Counted from the first letter of the stretch, positions 19,225 to 28,253 are shown. The stretch is 36,275 bases of DNA from CAYQQR01 sp964420035 (GCA_964420035.1 CAYQQR010000042.1:1-36275), one strand, 5' to 3'. Notes: generated by a model from the letters alone, not told the origin. Numbers and translations are program-made.

Positions 19225-21510
19225 TCATTTTTCTCTTTCAAAATCAATAGTCCATTTTATTGTTTTAGTATGTTCAGAAATGTGAGTTATTGTTAGAATG
19301 TTTTTATCTTGAGACATCTCGGTATCATGTCTGTTCATTGTCGCCGATTTGACGCTATATTCATCAGGGACATGTAATGTTAGAGTATAGGGATCCTGTT
19401 GAACAACTTTACTTTTTCCCGAAAGCGAATAATTGTTTCCATTCCATTTGACATCGAGTAAATCCACGCTGCCTTGTGAGATATGTCTGCTGGTTGACAC
19501 AATTTGCGGACAGTCCAGCTTTTTGCGAATGGCATACATTTGTACACAGCGGGGTTCGGTTTTAATAACAGGAAATTCATCCTTGAATTGACCGACAAAT
19601 CGTTGATCCCAAAATTCGTACACCAAATACTCTTCTTCACCAGGCAAGCCCAAATCACTAAATTTTACTTCCATCTCCGATAATTCAAACTTATTCCAGT
19701 TAAATCGGGCTAATACATTCCAGTTTTCAAATGACTTGTCAATTTCCAGCATCCAAAAAGGACAGTTGGTGTCCCATCTGGGAGCATCAGTTAAACGCGG
19801 CCCTTGACCAGTTTTGACTACCGTTCTTTCCTGGGTAATAAATAAATTCGATTTTTCCGGACTAAAATCATACAATTGGCCCGGTACCGTAAACAAGACA
19901 GGAGCAGAACGTTTGACACCTTTCAGGTACTTATCATTTTCATAAACCTCTGCTTTATCGCTGAGCATCAAAACAGATCCTGCAAAAGAAGCAAAAGCAG
20001 GACGAATAATCGTATCCCGAATATCACCTTCCAAAGGTAAATAATGTGTTCGGTGCTTTCCGCCTACCACGCCCATATATTCACCCTGCTTGTTTGGCAA
20101 AATATCACAATGATCAGGATCACTTCTCCATACCACTCCATTCCAGGAATTGAAATAATGTAATGTCGCCCATCCATATCCGTCTCCACCGAGCCGACAA
20201 CCATTTGCTAAGCCAATAACCTCTGGCAGTACTCCCCAACAAGCCAACATATAGATGTCTTTACCCAATTCTTCTCTGGCGATTTCAACATACCGGCGCA
20301 CCCCCTCACTTGGCGTATATCCCCTGTTTCTCAAATAGTCTATGGCATGGTTATAACTATCATACATCAGGTGCCGGAGTCCATCTACTTTGACATATTC
20401 ATATCCGGCTTTTCTGAATCCCTTATATGTGGGGCGTATTAATTCTTCTACTGTCTTTGGATTAGTCACATCCATTGCATAACCGAGATATCTCGCTTTT
20501 AAGGGATTTCCTTCATTGTCAGGAATAAACAATTCCGGGTGATTTTTAACAAATTTTTCATCCCTGAATCGGGCATGCACCCAAATAGCAGGATGAAAAC
20601 CAAAAGACCGTATCAGTTCAGCAATTCCTTCCATCCCGGCGGGCCATTTGTCATTCCATACCAGCCAGCTTTCTGGGGTACCGCCCGGTGCCCGATGAGG
20701 CGAGTGATCAATTTGAATGTATTGATATCCATAGTCATCCAGATTTTTCTCCGCCAACACTTTTAATATTTCTTCCAGCTCCTTTTGGTTAAAACCAGCA
20801 CGATACGGCCACCACGAACACCAACCACTAACGGATTCCTTCCATACATCATAAGTCCATGGTTCAAAATAGTGTAGATTTTTATATTTTTGATAGAACC
20901 GGGGCCGAAATATCAATTCAAAATCATTGTCAGTAATCTCAATCGAAAAGATATTTTGATTTTCTGATGATTCAGAAGGAAATATGTGTGTGGCTCCAGC
21001 ACCGGGCCCAATCAACACCCAGTCCCATTTGCGATCATAAACAGCATTGTTCCTCAAATTACGGCTCAATCCTACAGTATTGCGGACAAGAGGAAATCGG
21101 GTTTGTGCCATCGTTCTGGTTTCCACTGGGAACGCCTGTTCACTGGCGGTTGTTTTACCACGGAGTATTAACTGATTTTTAGTGTCATCTTGATTGAGTA
21201 CAACCCGTATACGCTGTTCAACCTTTCCACAGTTTTCCTCTTCAGTAGTTATCCAAACACCTGGTTTACGGGCTGCACCTTTCTGGATGGGTATATCAAG
21301 CTGAATAGGGGAAAATTCACCCTCATTCATTTTAATAAATAGTTTACCACTAAATATTTCACGATTATGATATTTAAGTGACAGTTCCGCTTTTTCAGAA
21401 TTTATTTCAAGGTGTGTTGGTTGATTTGGAGGCGCTTGTGCAAATATCGTTGCGTTCCACGAAAACACGAATGTTAGGATAATAATCATCTTATGTTTAT
21501 GAAATTTCAA
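19225..21510 (-). CDS. GH36-like (clan GH-D) alpha-galactosidase-type glycosidase, TTG start
   Basis: A 761-residue secreted enzyme. Numbered from the chosen start, YIQID ends at about Asp268, YVKVD places a candidate nucleophile at Asp376, CWGVLPE is at about 424-430, RLGGD gives a candidate acid/base at Asp443, and SDPDH follows at about 463-467. The D nucleophile, RxGGD and DPD order is that of GH36/GH27 alpha-galactosidases, so this is the best-supported clan GH-D member here. The longest open frame begins at a TTG at 21522 that overlaps the ribosome site; GGAGG (21520-21516) lies five bases before the TTG at 21510, which I take as the start. A Sec signal follows (MIIILTFVFSW to IFAQ). 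The last ~95 residues are homologous to the C-terminus of 23190-25727. Confidence 0.85.
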   Translation of the reverse strand: MKFHKHKMIIILTFVFSWNATIFAQAPPNQPTHLEINSEKAELSLKYHNREIFSGKLFIKMNEGEFSPIQLDIPIQKGAARKPGVWITTEEENCGKVEQRIRVVLNQDDTKNQLILRGKTTASEQAFPVETRTMAQTRFPLVRNTVGLSRNLRNNAVYDRKWDWVLIGPGAGATHIFPSESSENQNIFSIEITDNDFELIFRPRFYQKYKNLHYFEPWTYDVWKESVSGWCSWWPYRAGFNQKELEEILKVLAEKNLDDYGYQYIQIDHSPHRAPGGTPESWLVWNDKWPAGMEGIAELIRSFGFHPAIWVHARFRDEKFVKNHPELFIPDNEGNPLKARYLGYAMDVTNPKTVEELIRPTYKGFRKAGYEYVKVDGLRHLMYDSYNHAIDYLRNRGYTPSEGVRRYVEIAREELGKDIYMLACWGVLPEVIGLANGCRLGGDGYGWATLHYFNSWNGVVWRSDPDHCDILPNKQGEYMGVVGGKHRTHYLPLEGDIRDTIIRPAFASFAGSVLMLSDKAEVYENDKYLKGVKRSAPVLFTVPGQLYDFSPEKSNLFITQERTVVKTGQGPRLTDAPRWDTNCPFWMLEIDKSFENWNVLARFNWNKFELSEMEVKFSDLGLPGEEEYLVYEFWDQRFVGQFKDEFPVIKTEPRCVQMYAIRKKLDCPQIVSTSRHISQGSVDLLDVKWNGNNYSLSGKSKVVQQDPYTLTLHVPDEYSVKSATMNRHDTEMSQDKNILTITHISEHTKTIKWTIDFEREK

Positions 21511-21585
21511 TATGTCCTCCAACCTGGTTTATAGGAATAATGGTGCAGTTTTTTTTCATTAAATCAAACTATTTACTAAATGATT

Positions 21586-23187
21586 TTACCTTCTCATTTG
21601 ATCAAGTCGTTTTTCGCTAATAGCTTTTACTTTTGTCCATGGTACAACACCTACTTTATTAGCCCACCTTTCCCAAATAGCGCTCATTTTGTTCAATCTT
21701 TCCCTATAGTCTTCAATATTAGCCAGGTTTTCCGTTTCAGTACCATCAATTTTCATGTTGTACAATTTCCATGTATCTGGATTTTCCCGGGTTGTTACTA
21801 ACTTCCAGTTATCCTGTCGTACGGCTTTTTGTCCCTGAAATTCCCAACAAATGCTTCTTTTTCCCAGGTCATTATCTGTTATTGCAGGCATTAAGCTAAT
21901 ACCGTCTTGAGATTTTATTGGATAGTCCGTTCCCACACGGGAAAATTGCTCAGGATAGCTAACACCGGTGATATCGATAAAAGTCGGAAGTAAATCAATC
22001 ACATTACCAAAAGCACGATGAATTTTTCCACCATCCTTAATGACACGTGGCCATTGCACGATAAATGGTGTTGCGATTCCTCCCTGTAACAACTCAGCTT
22101 TTACACCCCTGAACGGTGTATTTGAGACATTTGACCATGCTCGCGTAAGCTGATTTTGCGTTGCACCGTTGTCTGATAAAAAGATAATTAGCGTATCATC
22201 AAGCCTGCCCGAATTTTTTAACTTTTTTAATATCTTTCCAATACCCTGATCCATCCGGTAAATCTGAGCGGCATAAATAGCCATCTTTTCATCTTCTTTT
22301 CGTTTTTGCTTATCAGAAAGGCTTTCCCATTTGCCTGGTTCGTAATAAGGTGGGGATAATTGCCAGTCCTTGTGAATGACACCAAGATCTTTCTGGCGTT
22401 TAAACCGTCTATATCTTATTACATTCCACCCATCCATATACTTTCCCCGGTACCTTTCAATATCACCTGGTAACGCATGCAGTGGTAAATGTGGGGCAAA
22501 ATGAGCGAGGTACATAAAAAAGGGCTGGGCATAGCTTTTCGATTCATTTAAAAATTCAAGTGCATAATCAGTAAAGTTTGTTGTTAAATAAAAAGGAGTT
22601 CGTTTTGTACCCTTTGTGCCGACGACTTTATCATCCAACACGACCTGATATGACTTGCCTGGACCGGATGGAGAAAAGTAACTACCACCACCTTCAATCG
22701 TGGCATAAGCCCGATCAAATCCGCGTTTGAGTGGCCAGTGTTCCATAGGTTTACCAGCGTGCCATTTACCCACATGATAAGTACGATAACCAACCATTTT
22801 TAATAATTCAGCAATGGTAACCGTTTGATTTGAAATAGTGCCGCGATACCCGTCAAATCCCTGGTCAAATGTCCAACAGGCGAGTCCAGCATTGTGAGGA
22901 TATAATCCCGTCAATAAACTGGCGCGCGTCGGTCCGCACTTGGCCATGTTTGTAAAGTTTGTGAACCGAATACCATTCTCAGCCAGCGAATCAATATACG
23001 GCGTTACAATTTCTCCGCCATAACAGCCAAGATCGGAATATCCCATATCATCGGCCACGATTAGCAGAATATTCGGTTTTTTATAGGACTTTTGTGATTT
23101 ACAATATATTGAAGGAAAACAAGACAGCAATGTACCTATAGTTAAATTTTTAGCAAAATCGCGCCTATTTTGTTCTAAATTTTTCAT
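21586..23187 (-). CDS. S1-type sulfatase with CGPTR signature
   Basis: A 533-residue formylglycine sulfatase, longer than the others because of insertions in the middle region. DD is at 46-47, the signature CGPTR at 84-88, and GKWHAGK and LSDNGA motifs follow. The N-terminus has a twin-arginine motif (NRRDFAKNL) and a hydrophobic run, so Tat export is likely, though the signal departs from RRxFLK. It starts two bases after the stop of the 23190-25727 glycosidase, so the two are translationally linked; its ribosome site is weak, consistent with coupling. The CGPTR form and GKWHAGK make it a separate group from the six other sulfatases in the window, probably with a different target. Confidence 0.92.
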   Translation of the reverse strand: MKNLEQNRRDFAKNLTIGTLLSCFPSIYCKSQKSYKKPNILLIVADDMGYSDLGCYGGEIVTPYIDSLAENGIRFTNFTNMAKCGPTRASLLTGLYPHNAGLACWTFDQGFDGYRGTISNQTVTIAELLKMVGYRTYHVGKWHAGKPMEHWPLKRGFDRAYATIEGGGSYFSPSGPGKSYQVVLDDKVVGTKGTKRTPFYLTTNFTDYALEFLNESKSYAQPFFMYLAHFAPHLPLHALPGDIERYRGKYMDGWNVIRYRRFKRQKDLGVIHKDWQLSPPYYEPGKWESLSDKQKRKEDEKMAIYAAQIYRMDQGIGKILKKLKNSGRLDDTLIIFLSDNGATQNQLTRAWSNVSNTPFRGVKAELLQGGIATPFIVQWPRVIKDGGKIHRAFGNVIDLLPTFIDITGVSYPEQFSRVGTDYPIKSQDGISLMPAITDNDLGKRSICWEFQGQKAVRQDNWKLVTTRENPDTWKLYNMKIDGTETENLANIEDYRERLNKMSAIWERWANKVGVVPWTKVKAISEKRLDQMRR

Positions 23188-23189
23188 AA

Positions 23190-25727
23190 TTATTTCTTTT
23201 TTCTGTTAAAAGTTACCGTCCAATTGATTTCACTGTTATTATTATCATTCAAAACAAGATCGGCCAATCCGCTCTTGTCATCTCGAACTCGGATGGAACA
23301 CTTTGTCGCATCTGATTCGATACTCTTTGGCGAGAAATCATTTAATGCGATAACAATTTTATACGGTTCATTTTTTATAACAAAAGATTTGCCAATGAGC
23401 TCTCGTTTGGATTCATTCCAAACCGGTTTATGAATAAGGTCGACATAACCTTGCATTATATGGCGATTGGTAGAGATCCACTGAGGACGTTCTTTGATCG
23501 CATGTACAGACAACATACGGGTTTCATCCGCTTCGATGTTTTGCTTTATTGAGTTGTTGCCATTCACACGTCCGGCAAATCGGTCGTTCCAAAAATCATA
23601 GAGATAATAATCTCGGTCGGATTCTAGTCCTAATGCCCCAAAAGCGGTATTTCCGCTAACCGGAATTGTGAATAGTCGTTCTTGTTCTTCATGATTAAAT
23701 AGCACAAGTTGATGCCAATCCGGAGTAATGGGAAAATCAAAAACAGAAGAAAGATCACTGATAAATGCATCGATTGGACGGGCAGACAGTGGGGTTTCAT
23801 GAAACGGGAAAATCCGGCTCAGGTCGTACAAGACCTCTTCCGGAAACAGCCGAAAGCTTTCCGTTAGCAACAGGCGGCCGGTAATAGCATAGCTTATGGT
23901 AAGTATCGTCCGACGTTGATTTTCACTGATTTTGAATCCCCGCTTGTGACCATAATGCAGTATTGCTTTACCATCCATATCATAGTTAACCAGACGGCGG
24001 TTTTTGTACCATCGCAAGGCGACTTTTTTGACATCGTTTGGCCTTATAATATTATTATCTCCTGCTGTCCGTACCGAACTGACCAATCCCAGGATGGCAT
24101 CAGACCCGATCCCCAATCGTTCTTGAAGAAATGCGTCTATTCCGAGTTCTTTGCGGGCAATGCTGAAGACATTTCGATAAGCGGCTGTGGCTGTCGAATA
24201 GCGGTCTTCCATTCCCCCACGGGGCGAAAAAGCCCGATCCGGATAGTCATAAAACACGCCTTTTACTTTACCGTTTCTCAGGTTTGCATAACCATCCCGC
24301 AGATGGGCGATAAAATCCGGATCCGTGTAATCGTAACTTTCCTGCCAGAGCTTTCCATAACCAGGTTTATCATCGATTCCCGGTATGCCCATGAGTCGAT
24401 GTGGATCGGAAACTCGCTTGCCTTCTTTTAAAATATACTTGTGTGCCTCATTGTAGAGCATATGATGCGGATAAGCTTCGGCATAATCCTCTGATCGGAT
24501 ACCCGGTTGAAAGTATATAAAAGGAATACCTCCCAGCTCCTGAACTGCTTGACCCCATTTTTCAGTGGTTTCAAATGGTTTTTCATAATGTCTTTCGACA
24601 ATACATCGTTCTTTGCGACCATGCATCTGCCAATGCTTGTCGTCCCACCAGCCCTGTTGATTATTCTGCTCGTAGCAGTCAGGTACCAGTCTGACGGCAG
24701 CAGGTGAGTATTTCAAAAAACCACTGTTGGCAATATTCTCCATTTCACGGACAGCGCCAACAGTATTATTAGTCGATCCTTTATCACCGCCAAAATGTCG
24801 TACCGAAAGAAACCACATACAGGTTGAAGGGAAAGTGTAGTAATTCAGGTGTATGTCCTGGGCTTTCTTTAACCATTTGGCATATTCCTCAAGTGCATCA
24901 AATGGATTATCAGTCAAACCGTTAGCATAAAAATGGTCAGGAGAATTGTAGGTCTGTCCGGGATCAACACGTCGTCCCACCGGGTCTTTAGCATAAAGCA
25001 CAGCGCCTTGATTAGCCCCATGATCGCTTTTGATAAACTTGCGGTAATCGGCGTAGCTCAGACCACCCAGGACAAGGGATCGTGGTTGATTTTCATCCGC
25101 AAAAAAATAGAGCATGTTGTTTTCGGCACTTAATTTTCCTTCGCTATTGATCTGGTTAGTTTTACCACCGCTGTCGCCATTGAGCAATTTCAATTTATTC
25201 AGATCGTTTCCCGGAAAAACTCGTTCGGCACGAAGCACATCCACACGACGCAAGCGTATAGGTTCTTTGTCAAGATTTTTAAAAGAAAAGCCGATATCAA
25301 TGAAGGTTTGGTCAGGATAAAGAGAGAATTTAATCTCCATTTCACCTTTACCGACATCTGTCATAATGAGCGACAATGTCCTGCTTCCAAGTAAAATACC
25401 CTCATTAGTTCCTTTTTTCACACGTACTTTACAATCTGTACTATTGATTTTATAAACCGGCACATCTGTTTCACTGCTGCCTTTCTTTACTTCATCCAGT
25501 TCCAGGTAAGGAGCGGTGACAAAACCGACTTTGGCGTTTTCAAAAATAATTTCGTTTCGTCCGACATTAATAAGGTCGTAGGTACCATCTATTGCGTTAA
25601 CGCGAATTTCCAGGAGTCCGTTGGAAAGGATCTCAGTCGTATTCGAAAAAGACGTTCCTGAAAAAAGTAAAGTACCTAATACAAAAATCAGTATAAATGG
25701 TTTCGTTTTATGTGTCGAATGAATCAT
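23190..25727 (-). CDS. Large divergent clan GH-D-like glycosidase
   Basis: An 845-residue secreted protein with a Sec signal (residues 1-28), a beta-rich N-terminal region to about 280 and a TIM-barrel-like middle. Candidate catalytic positions are Asp494 in VFYDYPD and Asp557 in SVRTAGD, the latter resembling the RxGGD acid/base motif of clan GH-D. The last ~95 residues (RHIMQGYVDL onward) are homologous to the end of the 19225-21510 enzyme, which supports common descent. Overall it is much more diverged from known GH36 than its neighbours, so the activity is open; an alpha-glycosidase acting on a modified galactose or a related sugar is the simplest guess. It is the first gene of the compact array, 73 bases after the metallophosphatase stop, and is tightly followed by a sulfatase. 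Confidence 0.72.
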   Translation of the reverse strand: MIHSTHKTKPFILIFVLGTLLFSGTSFSNTTEILSNGLLEIRVNAIDGTYDLINVGRNEIIFENAKVGFVTAPYLELDEVKKGSSETDVPVYKINSTDCKVRVKKGTNEGILLGSRTLSLIMTDVGKGEMEIKFSLYPDQTFIDIGFSFKNLDKEPIRLRRVDVLRAERVFPGNDLNKLKLLNGDSGGKTNQINSEGKLSAENNMLYFFADENQPRSLVLGGLSYADYRKFIKSDHGANQGAVLYAKDPVGRRVDPGQTYNSPDHFYANGLTDNPFDALEEYAKWLKKAQDIHLNYYTFPSTCMWFLSVRHFGGDKGSTNNTVGAVREMENIANSGFLKYSPAAVRLVPDCYEQNNQQGWWDDKHWQMHGRKERCIVERHYEKPFETTEKWGQAVQELGGIPFIYFQPGIRSEDYAEAYPHHMLYNEAHKYILKEGKRVSDPHRLMGIPGIDDKPGYGKLWQESYDYTDPDFIAHLRDGYANLRNGKVKGVFYDYPDRAFSPRGGMEDRYSTATAAYRNVFSIARKELGIDAFLQERLGIGSDAILGLVSSVRTAGDNNIIRPNDVKKVALRWYKNRRLVNYDMDGKAILHYGHKRGFKISENQRRTILTISYAITGRLLLTESFRLFPEEVLYDLSRIFPFHETPLSARPIDAFISDLSSVFDFPITPDWHQLVLFNHEEQERLFTIPVSGNTAFGALGLESDRDYYLYDFWNDRFAGRVNGNNSIKQNIEADETRMLSVHAIKERPQWISTNRHIMQGYVDLIHKPVWNESKRELIGKSFVIKNEPYKIVIALNDFSPKSIESDATKCSIRVRDDKSGLADLVLNDNNNSEINWTVTFNRKKK

Positions 25728-25800
25728 ATCATTCTTCTCTTCAATTTTTCATAAAACTTTTGATACTACTATTTTTAATTGATATAACCTATCATGAATT

Positions 25801-26982
25801 CTATTCGTTGATCGTTATCCGTGGTAATGCTTTGCATGTATGTACGCCCGGTATCGGATCCCGAAAGACCGGACAAGCAAATTCGGTCGAAGTTTCATTC
25901 TTTAGCAAAAAATAGCCCTGCCGTTCATGAAAAACTTTTTCATTTTCTGACTTGTCGATGGTCATGCGCCCGACCGTAACGAAACCTCGTTCACGGATTT
26001 CTGACGGGATTGTCACTTTTTCCAACGGTCGATTTTTTCCCGGCTGCCACAAATGTTTACCGCTTGGGTCCATATCGATTTCTTTTAATTCCAATTCGAT
26101 CCGTTTCGGGAAAACCCGGGCCACAAGGTAATTGGTACGCGGATTGTAACCAATCAGCCCCCCATGGGCAATCTGCTGGATACCGTCCCGCTCCGTGCAG
26201 GTGATAGCATGCACCTCACCGCACAAATAGAGATCTACATTGTGTTCTTTCATGGTCTGCCAAAAAGATGATTGACGTCCCCCCGTCAACATTAGCCCAC
26301 TCGAGCTCCACTTTCGCACGGGTCCAAGCACTGGTGTGTGGCCCATGACCACCACGTGATTGACCTTTTTGTTTTCTTCAAGCATCCTTTTAAACCAAGC
26401 CAATTGACGACTCGTTACTCCAGCTCGTATTTCCCCCTGATCGCTTTTGCCTTTTTCAAAAACATCCACCGCAATAAAAAGCACGTTTTTATGCTTCCAC
26501 CAAAATGCTGTGCCTTTCATGTACTCTGGACCATTTGATGGCATTTTCAGATATTCACGAAATTTCTCCTTGTAGAGTGGAACCAGCTTTGCCTTCCAGT
26601 CCGGCCAGGGATTGTCGCCAATCTCATGATCGCCTATGGTTGCATAATAATCCAAATCTTTTTCCTTGAGACGTTTCATCCAGGCAGGATAATACCGGTC
26701 AGCGTATTTATCAATCTCTTCCGGTGTATACCAATGCCCCATCAACAGATCACCAGCCACGAGCAAAAAATCGGGATTTTCTTTTTTCACCGATTCCAGA
26801 ATAAAATCCAATGCATCTTCCCAACCGGACTGGGGATAATCGGTATCCACATTCAAAAAATCCGGCATGCTGACAAATGTCCACGGTTTTTGCTCTGATT
26901 GACACGAAATAAAGTATAAAACAAACGCACAGGACATAAATCGTAATATCTTGTCAATGGAAACTATCCATACACTTTTCAT
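25801..26982 (-). CDS. Calcineurin-like metallophosphatase, probable lipoprotein
   Basis: A protein of about 393 residues with the calcineurin-type metallophosphatase motifs AGDL (about 76-79), GDHEIGD (117-123), GHTP (214-217) and CGEVHA (254-259); the first Asp-x-His motif of the family is not clear (MPDF at about 39-42 lies in its place). The hydrophobic N-terminus ending in FISC suggests a lipoprotein. Adjacent GTG and ATG codons are candidate starts; GAGGA lies seven bases before the ATG at 26982, which I prefer. The C-terminal part (about 290 on) may form a small beta domain. It is a different family branch from the PhoD-like protein at 2004-4661. Substrate unknown; phosphate esters on the imported glycan or on nucleotides are possibilities. 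Confidence 0.82.
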   Translation of the reverse strand: MKSVWIVSIDKILRFMSCAFVLYFISCQSEQKPWTFVSMPDFLNVDTDYPQSGWEDALDFILESVKKENPDFLLVAGDLLMGHWYTPEEIDKYADRYYPAWMKRLKEKDLDYYATIGDHEIGDNPWPDWKAKLVPLYKEKFREYLKMPSNGPEYMKGTAFWWKHKNVLFIAVDVFEKGKSDQGEIRAGVTSRQLAWFKRMLEENKKVNHVVVMGHTPVLGPVRKWSSSGLMLTGGRQSSFWQTMKEHNVDLYLCGEVHAITCTERDGIQQIAHGGLIGYNPRTNYLVARVFPKRIELELKEIDMDPSGKHLWQPGKNRPLEKVTIPSEIRERGFVTVGRMTIDKSENEKVFHERQGYFLLKNETSTEFACPVFRDPIPGVHTCKALPRITINE

Positions 26983-27024
26983 CACGATTCCTCATGTAAG
27001 TTAAAATTTAATAAAACATTTTTT

Positions 27025-27130
27025 AATCAAACTGCACCTAAGACACGAATACGAAAAGCAATATAAATCATTAATCATAAATTAATTAAATCATTTTCTT
27101 CGTGAGTTTCGTGTTCTCGTATGTTTGATT
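27025..27130. repeat. 106-bp interrupted inverted repeat between metallophosphatase and URO-D genes
   Basis: The outer arms AATCAAAC (27025-27032) and GTTTGATT (27123-27130) are perfect 8-bp complements, and inner arms ACACGAA (27043-27049) and TTCGTGT (27108-27114) are perfect 7-bp complements, around an AT-rich centre. The right side also contains CGTGAGTTTCGTG, a repeated CACGAA-type unit. Read on the minus strand the structure is not followed by a T run, so it is not an ordinary terminator. It fills most of the 185-bp gap between the two genes and could be a small non-autonomous repeat or an RNA structure. Confidence 0.5.
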
Positions 27131-27167
27131 GTACTTTTTTATTCATCAAAACCTCATTTTTCAATGC

Positions 27168-28253
27168 TTAACTGGAAATCTCTTTCACAGCTTCGTATAA
27201 CGCAAAAATATTGTTCAACGGGGTATCCGGTTGAATATTATGAGCTGGAGCTAAAATATAGCCTCCTCTCTTTCCTAAAAGCGTTGCTTTCTCTTTTACT
27301 ACGCTTTTCACTTCTTCGGGACTGCCGTTCGGCAGCAAGTTTTGTATATCAATCCCACCAAAAAACGAGAGCTGATCGCCATAAGTATCTTTTAAAAACT
27401 TTGCATCCATTCCTGCCGCGTTGGGTTGGATGGGATTTAAAATATCCAGTCCAATTTCAATAAGATCGGGTATTATCGGCAAAATAGAACCGCAACTGTG
27501 ATAGGCGATTTTTAATTCCGGATTAACCTTTTTTAATATTTGAAAGACATACGCCATACGAGGTTTAAACACATCTCGCCATAAATCCGGAGACATCATC
27601 ATGCCATTCTGATTACCAACATCATCTCCGGTCCAAATAATGTCTACGCCAAGCTCTACCAGCCGGCATGCCTGTTTCAAGTTTATCTCCATAACCCGGT
27701 CCATGAGTTCGAATATGTAGTTCTTTCTCATGGCTAAATCGATCATAAATTTTTCCAAACCCACCAAGTACCAGGATAATTCAAAAATCGTACATTCCTG
27801 TTCGCCGATGATGGCGTAGTCATTTCCATATTTTCCGATCACTTTTTCAGCGAAATCAAATCGTCCTTTTGCTTCAGGGTCCGGGAAAGGATAGTTATCC
27901 AGATCACTGACAGATCCCACTTCGGCCAATGGATGCCCGACCATCTCATCATACATTCCTGTACTCTTCCATTTAATTCTCCATTCATCAGTTACCGATC
28001 CATCCTCATTTTTCTGAGGTTTAAATCCTTTCCGCCATGTAGAAGCAACGCAGATACAGTCATTACCAAGTTGAAGAAGTGCTTCAGTAAACGAAATGCG
28101 ATTTGCAAAAAAAGAACTGACTAATCCTTCATTATGAAGGTCTAATTTTTTGTTCAGTGCATGCCCAATTTGTGGAGTCACAGATACAAATACAGGAGGT
28201 CTGTCTGGTTGTTGATGATTTAGTGTTTTTAATACTCTCTGTCGTGGAGTCAT
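27168..28253 (-). CDS. Uroporphyrinogen-decarboxylase-family protein (possible methyltransferase-like)
   Basis: A 361-residue cytoplasmic protein of the URO-D superfamily, which includes haem-pathway decarboxylases and corrinoid-linked methyltransferases such as MtaA and CmuA. Visible are WTGDDVG (about 207-213), YHSCG with a His-x-Cys pair (about 251-255), FGGID (298-302) and APAHNIQPDTP near the C-terminus (335-345). The early residues lack the arginine-rich start typical of HemE, so I do not call it hemE. The longest frame begins at a TTG at 28292, but AGGAG lies seven bases before the ATG at 28253, which I use. Such proteins recur beside sulfatase and glycosidase genes in environmental genomes, with no agreed role; removal of O-methyl groups from sugars is one speculative possibility. 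No corrinoid-protein gene is adjacent. Confidence 0.82.
   Translation of the reverse strand: MTPRQRVLKTLNHQQPDRPPVFVSVTPQIGHALNKKLDLHNEGLVSSFFANRISFTEALLQLGNDCICVASTWRKGFKPQKNEDGSVTDEWRIKWKSTGMYDEMVGHPLAEVGSVSDLDNYPFPDPEAKGRFDFAEKVIGKYGNDYAIIGEQECTIFELSWYLVGLEKFMIDLAMRKNYIFELMDRVMEINLKQACRLVELGVDIIWTGDDVGNQNGMMMSPDLWRDVFKPRMAYVFQILKKVNPELKIAYHSCGSILPIIPDLIEIGLDILNPIQPNAAGMDAKFLKDTYGDQLSFFGGIDIQNLLPNGSPEEVKSVVKEKATLLGKRGGYILAPAHNIQPDTPLNNIFALYEAVKEISS

Noticed and set aside
23916..24431. 171-codon + strand open frame opposite the large GH-D-like gene
   Set aside because: It is antisense to the catalytic middle of the glycosidase and has a biased, unfamiliar composition; it is treated as a shadow.
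27025..27130. Treating the inverted repeat as a rho-independent terminator
   Set aside because: On the minus strand the stem is followed by A-rich rather than T-rich sequence, and the loop is very long.
27168..28253. Calling the URO-D-family protein hemE
   Set aside because: Its motifs and context fit the methyltransferase-like branch at least as well, and no other haem gene is nearby.
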